Notes under the pieces: model-generated
What the model was told of the DNA's origin: nothing
The model's database searches: none
What the model saw: only the letters and a program-made list of their open reading frames with translations
Made by a program: the position numbers and the translations under genes
Shown here: piece by piece, positions 57,915 through 64,000 of the stretch
Numbering within the stretch: position 1 is the stretch's first letter
Layout of the letters: the number at the start of each line of letters is the position of its first letter
Assembly: GCA_913056395.1 (NCBI GenBank)
Contig: CAJXMG010000008.1
Location: 1 to 64,000 of the forward strand
Reading direction: 5' to 3'
Source: an uncultured bacterium
GTDB lineage: Bacteria; Planctomycetota; UBA8108; UBA1146
DNA: 64,000 nt

Positions 57915-59285
57915 ATGAAGCTTTCGAGATCACTGCTGGGCCTGATGTCGTGCCTGATCCTGGGGGGTTGTGCACAGATTCCTCAAAAGAGTGAATCTTC
58001 TCCGCCATCGGTGATTCTCGTCTTGGCAGACGATCTGGGCTGGGCAGATATCTCCTGTCAGGGAAGTGCGTGGGCGACCCCCGCCATCGACCAGCTGGCA
58101 GCTGAAGGGGTACGACTGACGAGGGCTTATTCCAATGGACCCAATTGTGCACCGAGTCGTGCCTGTCTGATGACGGGACTCGATGTCGCTGAGCATGGAG
58201 TTTTCACGGTGGCCCCCGCGGCTCGCGGCAAAAAAGAGAATCGCAAACTGATTCCGCCGAAAACCCGCCGCACCCTCGAGGATGATGAGATCACCATCGC
58301 CGAGATGCTCAAGGACAGCGGTTATCGCAGTGCGCATATCGGCAAGTGGCACCTGGGTGATGATCCCCGCTCACAGGGATTTGATGTCTCCATCGCCGGT
58401 GATCGCCGCGGTCACCCCAAGACACACCTGGCACCGTGGAAGTTGCCCCATCTTCCGGAGCAGGAGGATGGGACCGAGTTGGCGGATGCGCTGACCGACC
58501 ACGCCATCGACTTTATCCGTGAGTGTGGAGACCAGCCGTATCTGCTGGTTCTGTCGCATTACGCCGTGCACACACCGGTTCAGGTTTCCGAAGCAGCTCT
58601 GAAAAGGTGGCAGAAGATCTGGCCTGAAGGGACGCGGAGACAGCAGAAATATGCAGCCCTCGTCGAGAGTGTGGATCGATCGGTCAGTCGGTTGATGGAT
58701 GAAGTGCGAGCAGCTGGCGAAGGCCGCGAGACGGTCATCCTCTTCACCAGCGACAATGGTGGTCTGGAAGGCTTTACCGATAACGGACCCCTCCGCGGTG
58801 GCAAGGGCATGCTCTACGAGGGGGGAATTCGCGTACCGATGATTGTGTGGGGCGAACGCATCCCGGGGGGAAGAGTGAACACTCAGGACCCGGTTCAGCT
58901 GACCGATCTGGTGCCGACCCTTCTGGAGTGGTCGAGAACCCGGGCTCCGGAATCGTTGCCCCTGGCGGGAACCAGCCTCGTCTCCCTGTTGGAAGATGGG
59001 ACTCCTCTTCCGCAGAGGGATCTCTATTGGCACTTCCCCGCCTACCTGTCCGGTGCAGCCAAGCGTCATGGACTTTGGAGAACCACCCCGGTCTCCGCCA
59101 TCATGCGGGGGGATGACAAATTGCTGGAGTTCTTCGAGTCGGGAGAACGGCAACTGTATGACCTCTCCGACGTGTCAGAGGAGAGGAATCTTTCAGAGGA
59201 GCGACCTGAACAAGCCCTGAATCTGCATCAACGCCTGATTCGCTGGCGTGAAGATCGCAAAATGCCCATGCCATCCACCCCCTGA
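57915..59285 (+). CDS. Sulfatase, lipoprotein, Cys-type
   Basis: Lipobox LILGGCAQ; VILVLADDLGWADISC; NCAPSRACLMTG; HIGKWHLG; FTSDNGG. Confidence 0.92.
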   Translation: MKLSRSLLGLMSCLILGGCAQIPQKSESSPPSVILVLADDLGWADISCQGSAWATPAIDQLAAEGVRLTRAYSNGPNCAPSRACLMTGLDVAEHGVFTVAPAARGKKENRKLIPPKTRRTLEDDEITIAEMLKDSGYRSAHIGKWHLGDDPRSQGFDVSIAGDRRGHPKTHLAPWKLPHLPEQEDGTELADALTDHAIDFIRECGDQPYLLVLSHYAVHTPVQVSEAALKRWQKIWPEGTRRQQKYAALVESVDRSVSRLMDEVRAAGEGRETVILFTSDNGGLEGFTDNGPLRGGKGMLYEGGIRVPMIVWGERIPGGRVNTQDPVQLTDLVPTLLEWSRTRAPESLPLAGTSLVSLLEDGTPLPQRDLYWHFPAYLSGAAKRHGLWRTTPVSAIMRGDDKLLEFFESGERQLYDLSDVSEERNLSEERPEQALNLHQRLIRWREDRKMPMPSTP

Positions 59286-59384
59286 GGGGGCTGTTCGCTC
59301 GACAACACCGCTCTCAGGGTGGATTCTTGATCAGGATAAAGGCCACCCCATTTCGGGATTCACCCGACAGGATCAGGAGAGCGC

Positions 59385-61139
59385 TTGTTTCCGTTTCGTG
59401 CTTTCCGGTTTCTGGCCCCGCTGATCCGTGAGCAACGGCCGATCTTTGCCATCGGCGTCGTCCTCATCCTGCTGACGAGTCTCTCCCAGGTGGCGGTGCC
59501 ACGTCTGGTGGGCCTGGCCATTCAGAAATTGGAGTCCGGGATCGGCGTCGACCTGATTGGTCCGATTGCTCTGGCGATGGTGGGCGCAGTCCTGATCCGC
59601 GGTCTGACATCTTTCTGGACCCGGGAAACGGTGATCGCCTCCAGCCGTCGCATCGAGAAGAAACTTCGCGACCAACTCTATGAGCATATCTCGGGTCTCG
59701 ATGGATCTTTCTATTCGAAGACTCACACCGGTGATCTGATGAGTCGATTCACCAGTGACATCGAAGCGGTGAGGATGGTCTTCGGGCCAGCGGTGATGTA
59801 CTCGGTACAGACCGCTTTCACTCTCATCTTTGCGTTATCGATGATGATCCAGATCGACTGGCAACTGACGCTGTACTCGCTGATCCCGCTTGGTTTTCTC
59901 ACCGTCGCGATCCGGGTGATCGGACCGAAGGTGCATCGGGAATCGATGCGTGCCCAGGAGATGCTTTCTGGTATCTCGGTACACTCCCAGGAAAACTTCG
60001 CCAACGCCCCGGTGATCAAGGCATTCGTGGTTGAGGATGCGGAAGTCGAGCGGATGCAGCGCTTGAGCCACGACTACTTCCGCCAGAATCTGCGCATCGC
60101 CCGATTGCGAGCCATCTCCGGCAGTGCCATGTGGCTCTTCGGCGATCTGGCACTGGTCACGCTTTTGTTGATCGGCGGGATGCGCATCCTTCAGGGAGAT
60201 CTGGGTCTCGGTGACTTCGCCACCTTCAACGGTTGCCAGCTGTTGTTGATCTGGCCGATGATTGCCCTTGGCTGGGTGATGAACCTGTTTCACCGCGGGG
60301 CTGCCAGTGCGGAAAGATTGCAGGCGATACTCGATGCCAAGCCCCTCGTCGATGATTCCCGCGCGACCGGATTGACCGCTGTTCAAAAGGGTAGTGTCGA
60401 GTTTCAGAACGTTTCCTTCCGTTATCCGGAGGGAGAAGTGCCGGCACTGGAAAACGTTTCTTTCGATCTTCCACCAGGGGGAACTCTGGGCATCGTCGGT
60501 GTGACCGCCAGTGGAAAATCCAGCCTCCTCAATCTGATTCCACGATTGTCGCCGGCAACATCCGGTCTGGTCCTGATCGACGGCAAACCGATCGAGGAGT
60601 ACCCCCTCAAGGTATTGCGCGATTCGATTTCGATGGTCCCACAGGAACCGTTCCTCTTCAGCGCCACCATCGCCGAGAACATTGCGTTTGGAGTCGGTGA
60701 TGCTTCGGAGGAACAGGTGCGGGCGGTGGCTAGACTGGTTCGTATCGATCAGGAGATCGACAAGTTCCCGAACGGTTACGAGCAAAGAGTCGGTGAGCGG
60801 GGCATCACCCTCAGTGGTGGACAAAAGCAGCGCATCGCTATCGCCAGGGCAATCTTGCAAAAGCCGAGGATTCTTCTACTCGATGACGTGCTCTCCGCCG
60901 TCGATTCGGAGACGGAAACTTCCATCCTTGAGGGACTCAAGGACTGGACCCGTGACCTGACCGCTCTGATCGTTACCCACCGCCTCAGTGCGGTGACCCA
61001 TGCGGATGAGATTCTCGTTCTCGATGGGGGCAAAGTGATCGAGCGCGGTACCCACTCCGAGTTGCTGGAAAAGAAGGGCAAGTACTCCGAGTTGTGGCGC
61101 AAGCAAACCATCGAGAGTGAGTTGGAGGATCTGGAATGA
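59385..61139 (+). CDS. ABC transporter, fused TM-ATPase half (MsbA/MdlA-like)
   Basis: ABC TM region; VTASGKSSLLNLIPR; ITLSGGQKQRIAIARAIL; ILLLDDVLSAVD; TTG start. Confidence 0.92.
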   Translation: MFPFRAFRFLAPLIREQRPIFAIGVVLILLTSLSQVAVPRLVGLAIQKLESGIGVDLIGPIALAMVGAVLIRGLTSFWTRETVIASSRRIEKKLRDQLYEHISGLDGSFYSKTHTGDLMSRFTSDIEAVRMVFGPAVMYSVQTAFTLIFALSMMIQIDWQLTLYSLIPLGFLTVAIRVIGPKVHRESMRAQEMLSGISVHSQENFANAPVIKAFVVEDAEVERMQRLSHDYFRQNLRIARLRAISGSAMWLFGDLALVTLLLIGGMRILQGDLGLGDFATFNGCQLLLIWPMIALGWVMNLFHRGAASAERLQAILDAKPLVDDSRATGLTAVQKGSVEFQNVSFRYPEGEVPALENVSFDLPPGGTLGIVGVTASGKSSLLNLIPRLSPATSGLVLIDGKPIEEYPLKVLRDSISMVPQEPFLFSATIAENIAFGVGDASEEQVRAVARLVRIDQEIDKFPNGYEQRVGERGITLSGGQKQRIAIARAILQKPRILLLDDVLSAVDSETETSILEGLKDWTRDLTALIVTHRLSAVTHADEILVLDGGKVIERGTHSELLEKKGKYSELWRKQTIESELEDLE

Positions 61140-63070
61140 CCTCCAAAAAAACCGCAGAGAAGAATAAGGAAAAAGACGACGCAGAAGACTTCTACGTCGA
61201 AGAGGTGATCGATCGCCCCTTCAGCCGGGAGCTGGCGGGTCGATTGATGCGCTACCTGCGCCCCTACAAGGGGCTGGTTCTGCTGTCGGTGATGTTGATT
61301 CTCACCAACACCGCTCTCTCGTTGATCGGACCCTTGCTCATCAAGGAAGCAGTCGATGGTCCCCTGGCACTGCCCACGGAAGAGACGGAGTCGAGAGAGT
61401 TGACCGGGATCGGCCAACTCATCACCGATCTGGGAGAGGGTGCGGGCCTCAGTCCCATCGCAGTGGGTTCTTCCATCGATGAGCGAACCCAGTGGCTGTG
61501 GGTGCTTGTCGGAATCTACGCTTTCACTCTGCTGATCCAGATACTGATGCGCTACGGCGAAACGATGGTGCTCAATCGCACCGGTCAAAATGTCATGCGC
61601 GATCTGCGATTGCAGATCTTTGACCACCTGCAAAAACAGAGCGCGTCCTTCTATCACAAAAATCCGGTTGGTCGCCTGGTGACCCGTGTCACCAGTGATG
61701 TGGAAGCACTCAACGAACTCTTCACCAGCGGATTCGTCACACTGGTCGGTGATATTCTGGCGATCACCGGAATCGTGATCATGCTCTTCTGGACCAATGC
61801 GGAATTGGCTTCGATGGTACTGGCGACTGCCCCTCTGTTGTTGATCTCAACGACCATCTTCCGCCGGTTTGCCCGCAAGCACTATCGGGAGGTTCGTCGA
61901 AGACTCGCACATTTGAATGCCTTCACCCAGGAGTCGATCAGTGGCATGGAGGTGATTCAGGTTTGTCGCAGGGAGGAAGAGCAGGCCCAGCAGTACTCGG
62001 GAATCAACGGCAAACTTCAGGATGCCCATCTGAAGAGTATTTTCTGGTACGCCCTTTTCTTCCCGACGGTGGAACTGTTGTCTGTGGTTGCCCTTGGAAT
62101 CATCGTTGTCCAGGGCGGAGAGCGGATTGAGATGGGCACGGCCACCTTTGGTGAGTTCTTCCTCTTCTGGACTTATCTGACGCGACTCTTCACGCCGGTC
62201 AGGGATTTGGCAGAAAAATACAATCTGCTGCAATCGGCGATGGCTTCCAGCGAGAGAATCTTCACGGTTCTCGATACGGATACCACTTTTGCCGAGGTCG
62301 ATTCAAAGAGCGAACCGGCGACGAACAGCGAGCAGGATTCTCTCGATGAGATCCGTTTTGAAAATGTCTCATTCTCCTACGACGGAGAAACCCCGGTGCT
62401 GGAGGATGTTTCCTTCTCCGTCAAAAGGGGCGAGACCCTCGCCATCGTGGGTGCTACCGGTGCCGGCAAGAGCACGATCATCAACCTTCTTTTGCGTTTC
62501 CACGATCCGGTCGGCGGACGCTTGTTGGTCAACGGTGAAGATATCCGTGAGCATTCTCTGGAAGAACATCGACGTCGCTTTGGCCTCGTGCTTCAGGATG
62601 TCTCGGTGATGACCCGTAGCCTGGGCGAGAACATCCGTTTTGATCGGGATATTTCACGACAGCGGATCAGCGAAGCACTCGAGCAGGTCAATGGAACCGA
62701 AATCGTCGAGCGGCAGAAACTGGGCCTCGACGAACCGATGATGGAGCGGGGTCGTACCCTCTCCAGCGGTGAGCGGCAGTTGATCTCCTTTGCCCGTGCT
62801 CTCGCCGGCGATCCGGAAGTTCTCGTTCTGGATGAGGCCACCAGCCATGTGGACACGGAGACTGAGGCGAAAATCCAGGAGGCCATCGATCGAATGGTGG
62901 AGGGAAGAACTTCCGTCATCGTCGCCCACCGCCTGAGCACCGTACGCAAGGCGGACCGGATTCTGGTTCTGCACCACGGTCATTTGCGCGAGTCGGGAAC
63001 CCACGACGAACTGGTCGAAAAGGGCGGAATCTACGCACGTCTGGTCAAGTTGCAGTTCCAGTCACGCTGA
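61136..63070 (+). CDS. ABC transporter, fused TM-ATPase half (MsbA/MdlB-like), partner of the previous gene
   Basis: GATGAGKSTIINLLLRFHDP; RTLSSGERQLISFARALAGDPEVLVLDEATSHVD; ATGA overlap. Confidence 0.92.
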   Translation: MTSKKTAEKNKEKDDAEDFYVEEVIDRPFSRELAGRLMRYLRPYKGLVLLSVMLILTNTALSLIGPLLIKEAVDGPLALPTEETESRELTGIGQLITDLGEGAGLSPIAVGSSIDERTQWLWVLVGIYAFTLLIQILMRYGETMVLNRTGQNVMRDLRLQIFDHLQKQSASFYHKNPVGRLVTRVTSDVEALNELFTSGFVTLVGDILAITGIVIMLFWTNAELASMVLATAPLLLISTTIFRRFARKHYREVRRRLAHLNAFTQESISGMEVIQVCRREEEQAQQYSGINGKLQDAHLKSIFWYALFFPTVELLSVVALGIIVVQGGERIEMGTATFGEFFLFWTYLTRLFTPVRDLAEKYNLLQSAMASSERIFTVLDTDTTFAEVDSKSEPATNSEQDSLDEIRFENVSFSYDGETPVLEDVSFSVKRGETLAIVGATGAGKSTIINLLLRFHDPVGGRLLVNGEDIREHSLEEHRRRFGLVLQDVSVMTRSLGENIRFDRDISRQRISEALEQVNGTEIVERQKLGLDEPMMERGRTLSSGERQLISFARALAGDPEVLVLDEATSHVDTETEAKIQEAIDRMVEGRTSVIVAHRLSTVRKADRILVLHHGHLRESGTHDELVEKGGIYARLVKLQFQSR

Positions 63071-63084
63071 TTCGAACCGGTGGG

Positions 63085-64000
63085 TCAAACAGAACCGATC
63101 TTCGGCAACTCTCCCACCAGCGGTGCGACATAACTCAGGAACTCGTCGGTGACATCGCACCCATCCTGAATCCACGATGCGGGCATCACCTTGGTTTTCC
63201 GTGCCACTTCCTGGAGCGGTACCGGAACGTATTCGATGGTGTAGGGATCATCCGAAGTTCGACGCAGGGTCAGGCTGGCACCTTCATGGCCATCGAGGGC
63301 GGCCTGAACCGCTGCGCGACCACTCTCCCTGGCTTCCCGGCGATCACTTTCACTGACGCAATCGGCAAAAGATCGCTGCAGATAACCGAAGGTATCCGCA
63401 CGAACACGCAGCTTTTCACCGAGTCGTTCACGGATCAGGCGTGCGAGGTAATCTCCCAGGGCACCGCTGCCGGAGAGTTGAACATTGCCGTGGGCATCCC
63501 GCTCCACTGAACCGGAGAGTTGTTCCGCCAGCATCTGGGTGATGGAAGTGCCATCGGCATCGTGAATTCCCTCGCTGACGGCGATCATGCAACGGCCCTC
63601 TTTGCTGTAAACACGATCCACGTCGGCGATAAACCGATCGATCTCAAAGGTCGATTCGGGCAGGTAGATCAGGTGCGGCCCGGTTCCATGCTCTGTCCGT
63701 GCCAGTGCACTGGCGGCGGTCAGGAAACCGGCGTGACGACCCATGATGATGTCGATCTTGATTCCCGGAAGTGCGCGGTTGTCGAGGCTGTCACCGAGAA
63801 GGGCACAGGCGACAAAGCGTGCTGCGGAGCCAAATCCGGGGGTGTGGTCATTGAGAACCAGATCGTTGTCGATGGTTTTGGGAACGTGGAAAGCGCGCAG
63901 CTCATAACCGGCCTGTTGGGCCACTTCGGAAACGATGCGACAGGTATCAGCGCTGTCATTGCCGCCGATGTAGAAGAAGTAGCGGATGTCCCGGGCTGAA
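63085..64000 (-). CDS. Diphosphate-dependent 6-phosphofructokinase (truncated at 5' end by window edge)
   Basis: PKTIDNDLVLNDHTPGFGSA; IIMGRHAGFLTAASALA; frame continues upstream as FFYIGGNDSADTCRIV (GGNDS, the PPi-type Asp). Confidence 0.85.
   Translation of the reverse strand, partial: SARDIRYFFYIGGNDSADTCRIVSEVAQQAGYELRAFHVPKTIDNDLVLNDHTPGFGSAARFVACALLGDSLDNRALPGIKIDIIMGRHAGFLTAASALARTEHGTGPHLIYLPESTFEIDRFIADVDRVYSKEGRCMIAVSEGIHDADGTSITQMLAEQLSGSVERDAHGNVQLSGSGALGDYLARLIRERLGEKLRVRADTFGYLQRSFADCVSESDRREARESGRAAVQAALDGHEGASLTLRRTSDDPYTIEYVPVPLQEVARKTKVMPASWIQDGCDVTDEFLSYVAPLVGELPKIGSV

Noticed and set aside
59835-60860. 341-aa - strand ORF (also 60776-61657)
   Set aside because: Antisense to clear ABC transporter genes

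Overview
64 kb window of a bacterial, Gram-negative-type chromosome (TatA, KdsC/LptC-like genes, lipoproteins, probable outer-membrane barrels). The dockerin-tailed secreted proteins and Cys-type sulfatases suggest a planctomycete-like lineage, but I did not establish taxonomy. The left edge holds parB (5' end only) and parA with two perfect parS palindromes. Housekeeping genes follow: tatA, kdsC, an unusually long LptC/LptA-like protein, scpA, fmt, rsmB, rpmB, ychF, ppx, ppk, and a truncated PPi-PFK at the right edge. The most striking accessory feature is a 7-gene, tightly coupled + strand operon (about 16298-26568). It encodes a 5-heme cytochrome c, a probable outer-membrane beta-barrel, a membrane-anchored FAD/2Fe-2S oxidoreductase, a 4-heme cytochrome, a cyclic-nucleotide-binding/4x[4Fe-4S] fusion, a membrane b-type-like protein and a 10-heme cytochrome. 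The 5-heme and 10-heme proteins both carry acidic 'DDLL' repeats. I read this operon as a candidate undescribed trans-envelope electron-transfer system. Other notable items are two paralogous diheme (MauG/CCP-like) peroxidases with dockerin-like C-termini, a lipoprotein/beta-barrel reading frame interrupted by two in-frame TGA codons at 32875-32886, and an FAD-monooxygenase/aminotransferase/FAD-monooxygenase cluster. I saw no rRNA, tRNA, CRISPR array or transposase. All assignments come from reading the sequence and translations; no searches were run.
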